Source: Kordiimonas sp. SCSIO 12603
Lineage (GTDB): Bacteria; Pseudomonadota; Alphaproteobacteria; Sphingomonadales; Kordiimonadaceae
DNA: 64,000 nt
Assembly: GCF_024398035.1 (NCBI RefSeq)
Contig: NZ_CP073748.1
Location: 2,145,520-2,209,519, forward strand
Direction of reading: 5' to 3'
Under the pieces are notes generated by a model. That model was not told the DNA's origin. It was given only the letters and a program-made list of their open reading frames with translations, and did no database searches. Numbering within the stretch: position 1 is the stretch's first letter; every line of letters begins with the position of its first letter. Below, one piece after another: positions 1 through 9,858 of this stretch. A program made the translations under genes and the position numbers.

Positions 1-2
1 TT

Positions 3-836
3 CTGGATCCTATTTTGAGGGTGCCGGAAGGTCCTGAGGCAAAAGTATATGAGGCGATGCGCCACGCTGTGTTTAACGGCGGTAAACGGCTTCGCCCGCT
101 GTTGGTATTGGCAAGCGCTGAACTGTTTGGAGTTGAACGTTCCTGTGCGCTCCGCGTAGCGGCAGCTATTGAATGTGTTCACTGTTATTCGCTTGTGCAT
201 GATGATCTACCCGCTATGGATGATGACGACCTGCGCCGCGGCAAACCAACTGTTCATGTCGCATTTGATGAAGCGACAGCTATTCTTGCGGGTGACGCAC
301 TCCTTACTATTGCTTTTGAAATTCTTTCTGATGAGAAAACTCATCCAGATCCACGTGTCCGCGTAGAACTTGTTAAAGCACTTTCGAAAGCTGCAGGAGC
401 TGCGGGTATGGTTGGTGGCCAGATGATTGATCTATCCGCGGAAGATCATGATCTTTCCGAGCATGATGTGTTCCGCTTGCAGAACATGAAAACTGGTGCG
501 CTAATTAGTTTTGCATCTGAGGCAGGGGCCATTATGGCACGCGCCAGCAAACAAGCGCACGCCAGCCTTCAGGGTTATGCCCGTGATGTGGGACTAGCGT
601 TTCAGATTGCGGATGATCTTCTCGATGTGGAAGGTACAGAAGAAGAGGTTGGCAAGGCTGTTGGCAAAGATGAGGGTGCAGGGAAGGCAACTCTTGTGGG
701 CATTCTGGGTATTGAACGCGCACGCCAGCAAGCCCAGATATTAGCAGATCAGGCTATTGATCATTTATCGGATTTCGACGATAAAGCCCTGCTTTTGCGT
801 GCTGTGGCGCATTTTGCTATAAATCGTCGCACTTGA
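3..836 (+). CDS. ispA: Polyprenyl (farnesyl-type) diphosphate synthase, 5' end cut by window
   Basis: Condenses isopentenyl diphosphate with allylic diphosphates to give farnesyl (or geranylgeranyl) diphosphate in the cytoplasm. Counting from the TTG at 15, the first aspartate-rich motif DDLPAMDDDD is at residues 63-72 and the second, DDLLD, at 200-204; the GGQMIDL helix lies between. The frame stays open to the left edge (codons for LDPI precede the TTG) and family members usually have about 20-25 more residues, so the true start is outside the window and the TTG is internal. dxs follows 73 bases downstream in the same direction, the usual alphaproteobacterial order. The exact product chain length cannot be read with certainty. 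Confidence 0.93.
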   Translation: MDPILRVPEGPEAKVYEAMRHAVFNGGKRLRPLLVLASAELFGVERSCALRVAAAIECVHCYSLVHDDLPAMDDDDLRRGKPTVHVAFDEATAILAGDALLTIAFEILSDEKTHPDPRVRVELVKALSKAAGAAGMVGGQMIDLSAEDHDLSEHDVFRLQNMKTGALISFASEAGAIMARASKQAHASLQGYARDVGLAFQIADDLLDVEGTEEEVGKAVGKDEGAGKATLVGILGIERARQQAQILADQAIDHLSDFDDKALLLRAVAHFAINRRT

Positions 837-909
837 TAGGCCCTAAGCAAAAGTAGTAATAATAAATATAAGCAGAGGCAAAAAGATCTCTGCAATGAAG
901 GATTGAAAG

Positions 910-2844
910 TTGAGCGTACGCCCCGATACACCTTTGCTGGATAAGGTTCCAACACCCGAAGAGCTTAGAAAACTGCCGAAAGAACAGCTACAGGAATTAG
1001 CTGATGAACTTCGTGCGGAAATGATTAGCGCTGTTTCAACGACCGGAGGCCATTTTGGGGCAGGCCTTGGTGTTGTTGAGCTTACAGTAGCGCTGCATTA
1101 TGTGTTTAACACGCCGGAAGATCGTTTGATCTGGGATGTAGGTCATCAGGCCTATCCTCATAAAATTCTAACTGGTCGCCGTGACCGTATTCGCACCATT
1201 CGCCAGCCGGAAGGCCTTTCGCCTTTTACCAAGCGTGGTGAAAGCGATTACGATCCGTTCGGTGCAGGGCATTCTTCAACGTCTATTAGTGCGGCACTTG
1301 GTATGGCGGTTGCCAATAAAATGGCTGACAAGCCGGGTAAGGCTATCGCTGTTATTGGTGATGGTTCCATGAGTGCGGGCATGGCGTATGAAGCCATGAA
1401 CAATGCCAAGCAGGCTGGCAATCAGCTTGTTGTTATCCTGAATGATAATGATATGTCGATCGCACCAGCTGTGGGCGGCTTGAGCGCATATCTCGCTAAA
1501 ATCATCAGTTCCAAGCCATTTATGGAAATGCGCGACTGGGGCAAGAAGATGATTGAGCTTCTACCGCGCCCACTTGCTGATCGTGCCCGTCAGGCAGAAG
1601 AATATGCCCGCGGAATGGCAACAGGCGGTGGTACGCTGTTTGATGAACTTGGTTTCTATTATGTTGGCCCGATTGATGGCCACAATATGGATCACCTTTT
1701 GCCTGTGCTTGAAAATGTTCGCGATGCCATTGATGGCCCGATCCTTGTGCATGTAGTAACAGAAAAAGGTAAAGGCCATCCGTTTACTGAGCCTAATGTT
1801 GAAAAATACCATGCAGTGCCACAATTTGATGTGGTGACAAAAGAGCGTAAGAAATCAACACCAAAGGCGCCAACTTACACCAATATTTTTGCTGAGGAAC
1901 TTATCCATCAGGCTGGTAAGGATGATAAGGTCGTAGCGATCACTGCTGCGATGCCATCTGGTACGGGGCTTGATAAGTTTGAAAAAGCATATCCGGACCG
2001 CATGTTCGATGTAGGCATTGCCGAGCAGCACGCCGTTACATTCGCGGCAGGTTTGGCTGCAGAAGGCTATAAACCATTTGCTACAATTTATTCCACGTTT
2101 CTGCAGCGTGCCTATGACCAAGTAGTGCATGATGTAGCGGTACAAAAACTTCCTGTACGCTTTGCTATTGACCGTGCTGGCCTCGTAGGGGCAGACGGCC
2201 CAACACACGCTGGTTCTTTTGATGTAACGTATCTTGCAAGCTTACCGCATATGGTGGTTATGGCAGCGGCTGATGAAGCTGAGCTGAAGCATATGATTGC
2301 GACAGCAGCATCGATTGACGACCGTCCTTCTGCGGTACGTTACCCGCGCGGCGAAGGCCTCGGCGTTGAAGTACCTGCAGAAGGTACTGTTCTAGAAATC
2401 GGTAAAGGCCGTATTGTTAAAAAAGGTACATCTGTTGCGATTGTTTCCCTTGGCGCACGCCTTGGTGAAGCATTGAAAGCTGCGGAAGACCTGGAAAGCC
2501 GAGGGCTTTCCACAACAGTAGCTGATGCGCGCTTCGCGAAGCCCGTTGATGAACAAATGCTGCGTGATTTGGCTGCAAGCCATGATCTACTTCTAACAGT
2601 GGAAGAAGGTTCCATCGGCGGCTTCGGCGCCCACGTGATGGATTTCCTTGCGGGTGAAGGTATTCTTGATGGGCACCTTAAGGTACGTGCGCTTAAGCTT
2701 CCAGATGCATTCCAGGATCACGGTAAGCCGGATGACATGTATGAAGAAGCAGGCCTGAATGCTTCCGGTATTGTTGAGGCTGTTCTTAAGGCGCTTGGCC
2801 GTAATGATGTTGGGCAGTCTAAAACAGCAGCTGGTGCTGAATAA
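910..2844 (+). CDS. dxs: 1-deoxy-D-xylulose-5-phosphate synthase
   Basis: First enzyme of the methylerythritol phosphate route: pyruvate plus glyceraldehyde 3-phosphate give DXP, using thiamine diphosphate. Full length at 644 residues. The [13 protein letters not shown] motif lies at 78-90, and the ThDP/magnesium motif [16 protein letters not shown] at 150-165. The transketolase pyrimidine domain holds [11 protein letters not shown] with the catalytic glutamate near residue 370. The start is TTG with AAGGA at 898-902, 7 bases upstream; no better ATG is near. It sits between ispA and tlyA, so isoprenoid precursor supply and chain elongation are probably co-transcribed. Confidence 0.97.
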   Translation: MSVRPDTPLLDKVPTPEELRKLPKEQLQELADELRAEMISAVSTTGGHFGAGLGVVELTVALHYVFNTPEDRLIWDVGHQAYPHKILTGRRDRIRTIRQPEGLSPFTKRGESDYDPFGAGHSSTSISAALGMAVANKMADKPGKAIAVIGDGSMSAGMAYEAMNNAKQAGNQLVVILNDNDMSIAPAVGGLSAYLAKIISSKPFMEMRDWGKKMIELLPRPLADRARQAEEYARGMATGGGTLFDELGFYYVGPIDGHNMDHLLPVLENVRDAIDGPILVHVVTEKGKGHPFTEPNVEKYHAVPQFDVVTKERKKSTPKAPTYTNIFAEELIHQAGKDDKVVAITAAMPSGTGLDKFEKAYPDRMFDVGIAEQHAVTFAAGLAAEGYKPFATIYSTFLQRAYDQVVHDVAVQKLPVRFAIDRAGLVGADGPTHAGSFDVTYLASLPHMVVMAAADEAELKHMIATAASIDDRPSAVRYPRGEGLGVEVPAEGTVLEIGKGRIVKKGTSVAIVSLGARLGEALKAAEDLESRGLSTTVADARFAKPVDEQMLRDLAASHDLLLTVEEGSIGGFGAHVMDFLAGEGILDGHLKVRALKLPDAFQDHGKPDDMYEEAGLNASGIVEAVLKALGRNDVGQSKTAAGAE

Positions 2845-2858
2845 CTGAAAGATACACC

Positions 2859-3605
2859 ATGAGCGGAAAGACCCGTGCAGATGTAGCGCTCGTTGATCGC
2901 GGGCTTGTTGAATCGCGTGCCAAGGCGCAGGCGCTGATTATGGCGGGCGTTGTTTTCTCCGGCGAGACAAAAATCCTGAAAGCGGGCCAGCAAATCAAGG
3001 AAGGCCAGGCTCTTGAGGTGCGCGGAAAAGACCATGACTGGGTAAGTCGTGGTGGGCTTAAGCTTGAAAAAGGCCTTAAAGAATTTGGTGTCGATCCAAA
3101 GGGTTACACAGTTATTGATGTAGGTTCTTCCACGGGCGGCTTTACAGACGTTTCGCTCCAGAACGGCGCGGAGAAGGTGTTCGCTGTTGATGTTGGTCAC
3201 GGCCAGCTCGCGTGGAAACTAAGAAACGATGACCGGGTTATAGTTCTGGAGCGCACAAATGCGCGGTATCTCACAGAGGAAGAAATCACCGAACCGGTTG
3301 ATATGGTGGTGTGTGATGCCAGTTTTATTTCGCTCCGTACGGTGCTCCCGGCAGCCATGAGCTTTGTTAAACCGGGCGGTAAGCTGATTGCCCTTATCAA
3401 ACCGCAGTTTGAAGTAGGTAAAGAAAATGTAGGTAAGGGCGGCGTGGTACGCGACCCAGCCCTTCACCAAATGGTATGTGATGAAACCCGCGATTGGCTT
3501 GATGGCCTTGAAGACTGGAGCGCTGTCGGGATAACTGAAAGCCCCATCAAAGGCCCTGAAGGTAATATTGAATTCCTGATATATGGTGAGAAAATCGGTG
3601 GCTGA
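2859..3605 (+). CDS. tlyA: TlyA-family rRNA (cytidine-2'-O)-methyltransferase
   Basis: S4 RNA-binding domain at about residues 1-62, followed by an FtsJ-type Rossmann methyltransferase domain with the SAM-binding run VIDVGSSTGGFTDVSL starting near 85. A K-D-K-E tetrad typical of 2'-O-ribose methylases can be placed at K68, D153, K181 and E238. In studied TlyA proteins the target is a cytidine in 16S and/or 23S rRNA; the target here is inferred only. It starts 14 bases after dxs and overlaps the next rRNA methylase gene. Older databases call this family hemolysin A, but nothing in the sequence suggests a toxin. Confidence 0.92.
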   Translation: MSGKTRADVALVDRGLVESRAKAQALIMAGVVFSGETKILKAGQQIKEGQALEVRGKDHDWVSRGGLKLEKGLKEFGVDPKGYTVIDVGSSTGGFTDVSLQNGAEKVFAVDVGHGQLAWKLRNDDRVIVLERTNARYLTEEEITEPVDMVVCDASFISLRTVLPAAMSFVKPGGKLIALIKPQFEVGKENVGKGGVVRDPALHQMVCDETRDWLDGLEDWSAVGITESPIKGPEGNIEFLIYGEKIGG

Positions 3606-4863
3606 TACACTTTCCTTTGAAATTACCTCCCTTGGTGCGCAGGGGGACGGTGTAGGCAGTAGCGGCGATGTACCTGTTTATGTGGCAAACACCGTACCGG
3701 GTGATAAAATCACAGCTGAAGTGCAAGAAACCAAACGGAACGGCATTTACGCGGAGTTGGTATCGATTGATGAGCCGAGCGTGCACCGTGTGGAGCCTGT
3801 TTGTAGCCATTTCGGCAAATGCGGTGGATGCCAACTTCAATATCTAGAGGGCGATTTCTATAAAAACTGGGTGAAAGAACGTGCTGTTATGGCGCTGGCA
3901 CATCACGGTTTTGATGGATCACTGGTGCGTGACCCAGTTATTACCCCGGAGGGTAGCCGCAGGCGCGTGGCGCTAAAGGCGCTTAAGCTTGGTAACAGTA
4001 CTGTTCTCGGCTTTAACGCACATAAAAGCCACCAGATCATTGATCTTAAAGAATGTTTTGTTGCTCGACGTGAAATTACCAGCCTTCTGAAACCGCTTCG
4101 TAGCGCGCTCAATACAGTGCTTAAGGTGCGTAATCAGGCAGAAGTTCATTTAACTCTAACGGCCACTGGCATTGATATGCTTGTTGATGCGCCTATTGAG
4201 CTTGATCTGGCCGCGCGTGAAGCACTTGTGGATTTCGCGAATGAACATGATTTAGCGGCGATCCACTGGCGTGATCAGGGTTTTCTTGATCCAGTGGTTA
4301 TCCGCCGTAATCCTGTAATGGATATGGCGGGCGCTATGGTAGGGCTTAATCCTGCATCTTTCATTCAGGCGAGTGACGAGGGGGAGAATGCACTTGTCGC
4401 TGCAGTTGTTGAAGCATGTGAAGGGTATGGCCGTGTGGCTGATCTTTTCTGCGGAATGGGCACTTTCACATTCCCACTCGCTAAAGATCACCAGGTACTA
4501 GCGGTTGAAGGCGCGAAACAACCACTGGATAGCTTGCAGGCAGGTGCTAATTTTGCGACAGGCTTTAAGCAGATTATTGCCAAGCACAGAGATTTGTTCC
4601 GTAGGCCAATGACAGGTAAGGAGCTCGCAGGGTTTGAAGCTGTTGTGTTTGACCCGCCAAGAGCTGGTGCGAAGGAACAAGCGCAGGAACTAGCAAACTC
4701 GGATGTGAAACGAATTGTTGCGGTTTCTTGTAACCCCAATACTTTCAGCCGTGATGCACGTTTTCTTGCGGATGGAGGCTATACGCTTGAATATGTGGTG
4801 CCAGTAGATCAATTTTTATGGTCACCGCATCTTGAGCTTGTTGGGGTGTTTACGAAAGCCTAA
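3598..4863 (+). CDS. RlmD/TrmA-family RNA (uracil-5)-methyltransferase
   Basis: SAM-dependent C5 methylation of a uridine in 23S rRNA or tRNA. Numbered from an in-frame upstream ATG at 3583, there is a TRAM-like beta-rich N-terminus (about 10-60), four cysteines for a [4Fe-4S] cluster (C74, C80, C83, C158), the SAM motif ADLFCGMGTFTFPLA near 286, DPPRAG at 357-362, and the catalytic cysteine C383 in SCNPNTF. I prefer GTG at 3598 (GGTGAG 7 bases upstream, 8-base overlap with tlyA) over ATG 3583, which would overlap by 23 bases; either is possible. The stop overlaps the stop of the convergent hydrolase gene by 4 bases. Whether it is RlmD (U1939) or RlmC/TrmA-like is not settled. Confidence 0.9.
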   Translation: MADTLSFEITSLGAQGDGVGSSGDVPVYVANTVPGDKITAEVQETKRNGIYAELVSIDEPSVHRVEPVCSHFGKCGGCQLQYLEGDFYKNWVKERAVMALAHHGFDGSLVRDPVITPEGSRRRVALKALKLGNSTVLGFNAHKSHQIIDLKECFVARREITSLLKPLRSALNTVLKVRNQAEVHLTLTATGIDMLVDAPIELDLAAREALVDFANEHDLAAIHWRDQGFLDPVVIRRNPVMDMAGAMVGLNPASFIQASDEGENALVAAVVEACEGYGRVADLFCGMGTFTFPLAKDHQVLAVEGAKQPLDSLQAGANFATGFKQIIAKHRDLFRRPMTGKELAGFEAVVFDPPRAGAKEQAQELANSDVKRIVAVSCNPNTFSRDARFLADGGYTLEYVVPVDQFLWSPHLELVGVFTKA

Positions 4864-4878
4864 TTATTCAGGCTTTCG
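4853..4878. terminator. Inverted repeat across convergent stop codons
   Basis: A 9-base perfect inverted repeat (cgaaagcct at 4853-4861 and aggctttcg at 4870-4878) spans the overlapping stop codons of the methylase and the opposing hydrolase. There is no T run on either side, so it is at best an atypical bidirectional terminator. Its position, exactly between convergent genes, is the main argument for function. Confidence 0.4.
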
Positions 4879-5816
4879 ATAAATTCCTTTGCAGTACGGG
4901 CGGATTCTTCCGGGATTTCTTCCATGGGTACATGACCTACACTATCAAAGGTAATGAGGGTACTGTTTGGCATGCGTTTATGCATTTCAACACCGGCTTC
5001 AACTGGGATGAGTAGGTCTTTCTCTCCCCACAGGAGGAGAGTAGGTAGGTTAATTTTTGAGACAGGCAGATCACCACGATTTTCTCTATAGCTACCAAAA
5101 CGTTTGCTAGTTGCCGCACGGTTGCCCGGCAGGCGGGCTAGTTCCCAATAACGATCAATCATTTCTTCGGTGATTTTGCTCTGGTCTACAAAACCTTTCT
5201 TCAAGCCTTCTTCCACAATGCTACGCGGGGTGATGTTCAGCAGTATCCAGTCTGTGTACCAACGGCCAGCAAGTTCAAAAGCGAGGGGGCGATCAACTTT
5301 GCTGCCTTCAGGGGCTGAAATGCCTGCAGGATCAACGAGCACAAGGGCTTTCAAATCTTGCGGATACATAAGTGCATACTGCAGGCTGGTGCCGCCGCCC
5401 ATACTGCTGCCACCGATGATGAATTTATCAATATTCATTGCTGCTTTGAATTCACGGAGAAAATCCACAAATGCGCCGTATGTATAGCTATCAGCAGGTG
5501 TTGGACCCGTTAGCCCATGGCCCGGTAGATCAACAGTATAAATCAAATAGTCGCTGCTGAGAATTTCAACCCAGTCTTCCCAGGCATGAAGTGATGAATT
5601 GGACCCGTGAATAAGCACAAGGGTTTCACCATTTTCATTGCCTTGCTTCCTATAGTGCGCATAAGCGCCAGATGGAAGTTCGATAAAATCAGAAGCACCA
5701 GTTGCGTATTTTTTGACCAGTTCATGACGTGGGATATCTGGTGTCCAGAAAATAACCACTACTGCGCCGACGATTAAAATAAGAACTGCAAAGAGATATT
5801 TAAAAACCTGCTTCAT
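4860..5816 (-). CDS. Membrane-anchored alpha/beta hydrolase
   Basis: Alpha/beta hydrolase fold protein of 318 residues. Residues 4-25 form one hydrophobic N-terminal segment that probably anchors or exports it. Oxyanion motif HGSNSS at 70-75, nucleophile elbow GGSSMGGG with S138, and likely D267 (WGEKD) and H295 (SVGHVP) complete the triad. The cap region and substrate are unknown; esterase, lipase or C-C hydrolase are all possible. It is the last gene of a minus-strand run after aroC (65-base gap). Confidence 0.85.
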   Translation of the reverse strand: MKQVFKYLFAVLILIVGAVVVIFWTPDIPRHELVKKYATGASDFIELPSGAYAHYRKQGNENGETLVLIHGSNSSLHAWEDWVEILSSDYLIYTVDLPGHGLTGPTPADSYTYGAFVDFLREFKAAMNIDKFIIGGSSMGGGTSLQYALMYPQDLKALVLVDPAGISAPEGSKVDRPLAFELAGRWYTDWILLNITPRSIVEEGLKKGFVDQSKITEEMIDRYWELARLPGNRAATSKRFGSYRENRGDLPVSKINLPTLLLWGEKDLLIPVEAGVEMHKRMPNSTLITFDSVGHVPMEEIPEESARTAKEFIESLNN

Positions 5817-5881
5817 ACCTTCCCCCTATGAATAGAAGAAAGATTACACAGATTTCCTAAAAGCTCAAATTTGCTAGTAGG

Positions 5882-6955
5882 CTAACCGCACTGTGCGCGG
5901 TGCAGCATCATATGATCAGCAAGAACAATAGCCATCATCGCTTCGGCAATCGGCACGGCACGGATACCAACACATGGATCATGACGACCTTTGGTTACCA
6001 CATCAATGCTTTCGCCGCTGCTGCTTACGCTCTTACGCGGTGTAAGGATCGAGCTGGTTGGTTTTACAGAGAAACGAGCGACAATTGGCTGCCCTGTTGA
6101 AATACCGCCAAGGATACCACCTGCGTGGTTTGCCCCAAACACTGGTTTACCGTCTGGCCCAGGGTGCATTTCATCGGCGTTTTCTTCGCCAGTAAGGCAA
6201 GCGGCATTCATGCCTTCGCCAATTTCAACGCCTTTTGCAGCGTTAATGCTCATAAGGCCAGAAGCCAGATCAGCATCCAGTTTGCTATAAATTGGTGCAC
6301 CCCAACCAGCGGGAACACCCTCTGCAACCACTTCAATCACAGCGCCGATAGAACTGCCTGCTTTGCGAATAGCTTCCAGTTCAGTTGCCCATTCTTCGGC
6401 TGTTACAGGATCAGGGCAGAAAAACGGGTTTTTCCGTACTTCATCCCAATCAAGCCGGTTGCGGTCAATTTTACTGCTACCCATTTGCACCATGCCAGCA
6501 CGGATTTTAATACCTTCGCCCAGCGCTTTTCTAGCGACAGCACCAGCTGCAACACGTGCCGCGGTCTCCCGCGCGCTTGAACGGCCTCCACCACGGTAGT
6601 CACGGATACCGTATTTGGTGGTGTAGGTATAATCAGCATGACCCGGGCGGTAGGTTTCAGCGATATTGCCGTAATCCTTTGAGCGTTGGTCTACGTTTTC
6701 GATCATCAACTGAATTGGCGTGCCGGTGGTTTTGCCTTCAAATACTCCGGAAAGGATTTTAACAGCGTCGGGTTCCCGGCGCTGCGTTGTATATTTGGAT
6801 TGTCCAGGTTTACGTTCGTCCAGATACTTTTGGATATCCACTTCTGAAAGATTGAGCATCGGCGGCACACCATCAACGGTGCAGCCAAGGGCAGGGCCGT
6901 GGCTTTCGCCCCAAGTGGTGAAGCGGAACAGTTTCCCAAAAGTATTGAACGACAT
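5882..6955 (-). CDS. aroC: Chorismate synthase
   Basis: Last step of the shikimate pathway, 5-enolpyruvylshikimate-3-phosphate to chorismate, with reduced FMN. Length 357 is normal. Signatures: [11 protein letters not shown] near residue 14, and the arginine-rich run [20 protein letters not shown], followed by [20 protein letters not shown] and near the C-terminus [14 protein letters not shown]. It starts 8 bases after fabI and is probably co-transcribed with it. This gene pair is common in Alphaproteobacteria although the two enzymes belong to different pathways. Confidence 0.97.
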   Translation of the reverse strand: MSFNTFGKLFRFTTWGESHGPALGCTVDGVPPMLNLSEVDIQKYLDERKPGQSKYTTQRREPDAVKILSGVFEGKTTGTPIQLMIENVDQRSKDYGNIAETYRPGHADYTYTTKYGIRDYRGGGRSSARETAARVAAGAVARKALGEGIKIRAGMVQMGSSKIDRNRLDWDEVRKNPFFCPDPVTAEEWATELEAIRKAGSSIGAVIEVVAEGVPAGWGAPIYSKLDADLASGLMSINAAKGVEIGEGMNAACLTGEENADEMHPGPDGKPVFGANHAGGILGGISTGQPIVARFSVKPTSSILTPRKSVSSSGESIDVVTKGRHDPCVGIRAVPIAEAMMAIVLADHMMLHRAQCG

Positions 6956-6963
6956 AAAACTAC

Positions 6964-7779
6964 TTAATCCAGAAGATTGATGAATTCTTTCATGTGTGCA
7001 TCGTCATTAACCATGCATGTAGTGTTGAAACCAGCATCCACATAGTGTGTTTCGCCAGTAACACCGCTTGAAAGATCAGAAAGAAGATAAAGGCCAGAAC
7101 CTGCTACATCATCAAGGGTGATGTTGCGGCGCAGTGGTGCGTTTGCTTCATTATACTTCAGAAGCATGCGGAAATCACCAACACCAGAAGCTGCCAGAGT
7201 TTTCATTGGGCCAGCAGAAAGTGTGTTTACGCGAATGCCTTTTTCGCCAAGGTCTTTCGCCATATAGCGTGTGCTTGCTTCAAGAGCGGCTTTCGCAACA
7301 CCCATCACGTTATAGTGCGGGATTGCTTTCTGTGAACCATAATAGGAAAGGGTCAGCATGCTGCCGCCGTTTGCCATCATTTTCTCTGCGCGCTGAGCAA
7401 CTGCTACGAAGCTGTAAGCAGAGATGTTCATTGTCATCAGGAAGTTATCAAGCGTTGTATCAACATAACGGCCGCGAAGCTCTGACTTGTCAGAATAACC
7501 AATCGCGTGCACGATGAAATCAATATTATCCCACTTTTCTTTCAGCTTATCGAACATAGCATCAATAGATGCACCGTCAGATACATCACATTCAGCGAGG
7601 AAATCAGAGCCAAGGGATTCAGCGAGTGGAGCAACACGTTTTTTCAGCGCTTCACCCTGGTATGAGAAAGCAAGCTCTGCGCCTTGTTCTGCACATGCTT
7701 TTGCAATGCCCCAAGCCATCGAGCGATCATTGGCAACGCCCATAATCAGCCCGCGTTTTCCTTCCATCAATTTTGTCAT
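6964..7779 (-). CDS. fabI: Enoyl-[acyl-carrier-protein] reductase (NADH), FabI type
   Basis: Reduces trans-2-enoyl-ACP in the last step of each fatty acid elongation cycle. SDR fold with the FabI-specific cofactor loop ([21 protein letters not shown]), and catalytic tyrosine and lysine in [14 protein letters not shown]. The motif [14 protein letters not shown] is typical of the family. I chose ATG at 7779, giving 271 residues, the usual FabI length; the frame is open a further 17 codons upstream but these match nothing in the family. This protein is the known triclosan target. Gene order dnaJ-like, brkB-like, fabI, aroC supports one transcript. Confidence 0.95.
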   Translation of the reverse strand: MTKLMEGKRGLIMGVANDRSMAWGIAKACAEQGAELAFSYQGEALKKRVAPLAESLGSDFLAECDVSDGASIDAMFDKLKEKWDNIDFIVHAIGYSDKSELRGRYVDTTLDNFLMTMNISAYSFVAVAQRAEKMMANGGSMLTLSYYGSQKAIPHYNVMGVAKAALEASTRYMAKDLGEKGIRVNTLSAGPMKTLAASGVGDFRMLLKYNEANAPLRRNITLDDVAGSGLYLLSDLSSGVTGETHYVDAGFNTTCMVNDDAHMKEFINLLD

Positions 7780-7842
7780 GACAGTCCCATTTATTGTTTC
7801 GGTTATCTGCTGTTTGATAATGTACACCAAGGGATTGATTGG

Positions 7843-8748
7843 TCAAACAGCATCAGATTCCGATTTTTCGCTTTCCGTATCGGAATCCTCAGTTTCATGA
7901 GGGGTTTTAATGCTATTTTTTTCAAAAGTATAGGCAGCATTAAGCTCTCCGCCCAAAATAAAGCCGATACTTACGAGAAAACAGAAAAGTTGCAGGATAA
8001 CCACACCAGCGAGTGAGCCGTAGGTTACGTCATAGTTTCCTGCATACTTCAGGTAAACCGAGAGGCCTTTTGCTGTGCCAAAGAGCATTAGCAACGAAAA
8101 TATGGTGCCGGGCAGATGAGAGGGTTTTCTTACCCGTCTTGGTGTAAGCGAAAAATAAGCGAAATGTAGCCCAAGCATGAGAAGAAGTGGGCTTACCAGC
8201 AAGCTGAGATATCGCCATATTTCATTAATGCCGTCTGTAGCAGCATCGGGAAACAGGCTTGTGAAAGCTTTAATAAGTGGCGGACCAAGTACCAGGGTAG
8301 ACATTGCTGCAATAACGGCAATACCGCCAAAGATAACCACTCCCAGGCTTTCCAGGCGGCGAATAACGATAGAGCGTGCGTATTCCTTGCCGTAGGCTTT
8401 GATCAATACCCCGCGTGCCGCTTCAACAACAGCGGCCGCTGTCCAGATAGCAAAAAGGATAGAGCCTGTCAGGATTTCGCGGCCTGTGTTTTTCACAACG
8501 CCTTGAATAGGGCCATCAATTACCTTGGAAACCTCAGGTGGAAGTACATCCAGCATGAAGGCAATGCCTTCCAAACCGCGTTCTGTTTGCCCGAGAAAGC
8601 CTGAAAGCGAGATTAAAAAGATAACGAAGGGAAACATGGAAAGCATGGTTAGGAAGGCCATGTTTCCGGCTGCTGCAAGTGCATCATTTTCCATAAAGAG
8701 CTTTAAAGCTCTTTGCCAGATATTCAGATGTTTTTTCAGCAGATCCAT
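7843..8748 (-). CDS. YihY/BrkB-family inner membrane protein
   Basis: 301 residues with about six hydrophobic segments, beginning after an amphipathic N-terminus (near 27-50) and ending near 265. Typical family features include an early ALAAAGNMAFLTMLSMFPFV segment and PGTIFSLLMLFG near 210. The family was once labelled ribonuclease BN, which is wrong for these membrane proteins; the function is unknown. The C-terminal tail is acidic (ETEDSDTESEKSES). The start lies 6 bases after the DnaJ-like gene. Confidence 0.85.
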   Translation of the reverse strand: MDLLKKHLNIWQRALKLFMENDALAAAGNMAFLTMLSMFPFVIFLISLSGFLGQTERGLEGIAFMLDVLPPEVSKVIDGPIQGVVKNTGREILTGSILFAIWTAAAVVEAARGVLIKAYGKEYARSIVIRRLESLGVVIFGGIAVIAAMSTLVLGPPLIKAFTSLFPDAATDGINEIWRYLSLLVSPLLLMLGLHFAYFSLTPRRVRKPSHLPGTIFSLLMLFGTAKGLSVYLKYAGNYDVTYGSLAGVVILQLFCFLVSIGFILGGELNAAYTFEKNSIKTPHETEDSDTESEKSESDAV

Positions 8749-8754
8749 ACAGCT

Positions 8755-9708
8755 TTATCCAAGCCCGGCTTTTTTCCGAATATTTTCACCGTGCTTTTTG
8801 CCCCATTCTTTAATCATGCGCTCCAACTCCGCATCTCTTTCAGTAGGTAGAGTGATCTTAAGAGACACATACATATTGCCAACAGTATCGCCTTTTTTCA
8901 CACCTTTACCTTTAAGGCGCAAGCGTTTCCCCGTGCTGCTGTTCTTTGGAATGCGGATTGTTAGCCTGCCGCTTGGCGTAGGAACCTGAATATCACCGCC
9001 AAGCACTGCCTCGTCTAGTGAGATAGGAAGTTCGAGGTGAATGTCATTGCCTTCTCGGGTGTAGTAGGGGTGATCAGCCACATGTACTTCGACAAGTGCG
9101 TCACCTTTAGGAGCACCGCCTACACCCGGACCACCTTGGCCAGATAGTCTGATAACCTGCCCACTTTTAATACCAGGCGGGATTTTAATATCCACATGGC
9201 GGTTATCATTCAGTTTAAGTCTGCGTGTGCCGCCCTTGATCGCTTCTTCGAAACCAATGGTCACCTCATAACTGATATTCAGACCTTGTGAACGACCTGC
9301 AGATTTATAAGGATTTGTTTTGGCGCCAGATGAACGTTTTTCTTTTTTGCCGCGACCAGTGAAGCTGAAAAAATCAGAAAAGATATCTTCTGCATCATCG
9401 AAGCCAAAAGAGCCACGCCTGCGCGTGCCACCAGCAAATCCTGAGCCGCCGCCAAAGCCACCTTGTGGCCCGGAATGAACTCTTTGATTACCATTTTCAT
9501 CAATCTCGCCACGGTCATATTTCGCGCGCCGATCAGCATCGCCTAAAATATTATAGGCGGCAGAAACCTCTTTAAAGCGTTCAGCAATCTTCTGATCGTC
9601 TTTATTTCGGTCAGGATGGTATTTTTTTGCCAGGGACCGATAGGCTTTTTTAATTTCCTCGTCAGAGGCGCCCTTACTTATCCCCAATCGATTATATAGG
9701 TCGCTCAT
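8755..9708 (-). CDS. DnaJ/CbpA-like J-domain co-chaperone without zinc finger
   Basis: N-terminal J domain (residues 4-68) with HPD at 31-33, followed by a glycine/phenylalanine-rich linker and a C-terminal substrate-binding domain (about 145-310). The four CxxCxGxG repeats of classical DnaJ are absent, so it is a type II (CbpA-like) J protein that would stimulate an Hsp70 ATPase. 317 residues. It is the first gene of the minus-strand run and diverges from pdxH across about 150 bases; no strong Shine-Dalgarno is visible before the ATG at 9708. Confidence 0.9.
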   Translation of the reverse strand: MSDLYNRLGISKGASDEEIKKAYRSLAKKYHPDRNKDDQKIAERFKEVSAAYNILGDADRRAKYDRGEIDENGNQRVHSGPQGGFGGGSGFAGGTRRRGSFGFDDAEDIFSDFFSFTGRGKKEKRSSGAKTNPYKSAGRSQGLNISYEVTIGFEEAIKGGTRRLKLNDNRHVDIKIPPGIKSGQVIRLSGQGGPGVGGAPKGDALVEVHVADHPYYTREGNDIHLELPISLDEAVLGGDIQVPTPSGRLTIRIPKNSSTGKRLRLKGKGVKKGDTVGNMYVSLKITLPTERDAELERMIKEWGKKHGENIRKKAGLG

Positions 9709-9858
9709 ATATGCTGTATCAAACCGTAGAACTGATTACTTCGTACATCTCTATGCCCAATATAATAGGCTTATTGCCGCATACAATAAAATCATGCGAC
9801 TTGCGCATTTTTTTTAAGCTATTAAATGTTAACGAGTGGTTACGAGGAGTTAGCATAA

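Noticed and set aside
15-17. TTG as the start codon of the ispA-like gene
   Set aside because: The frame stays open to the left edge and the family has more N-terminal residues, so the gene is cut by the window.
2718-3200. 160-codon antisense frame across the dxs-tlyA junction
   Set aside because: It covers conserved motifs of both genes on the other strand and has no start context.
2859-3605. Hemolysin
   Set aside because: Old family name; S4 plus FtsJ-like methylase domains with a K-D-K-E tetrad show an RNA methyltransferase.
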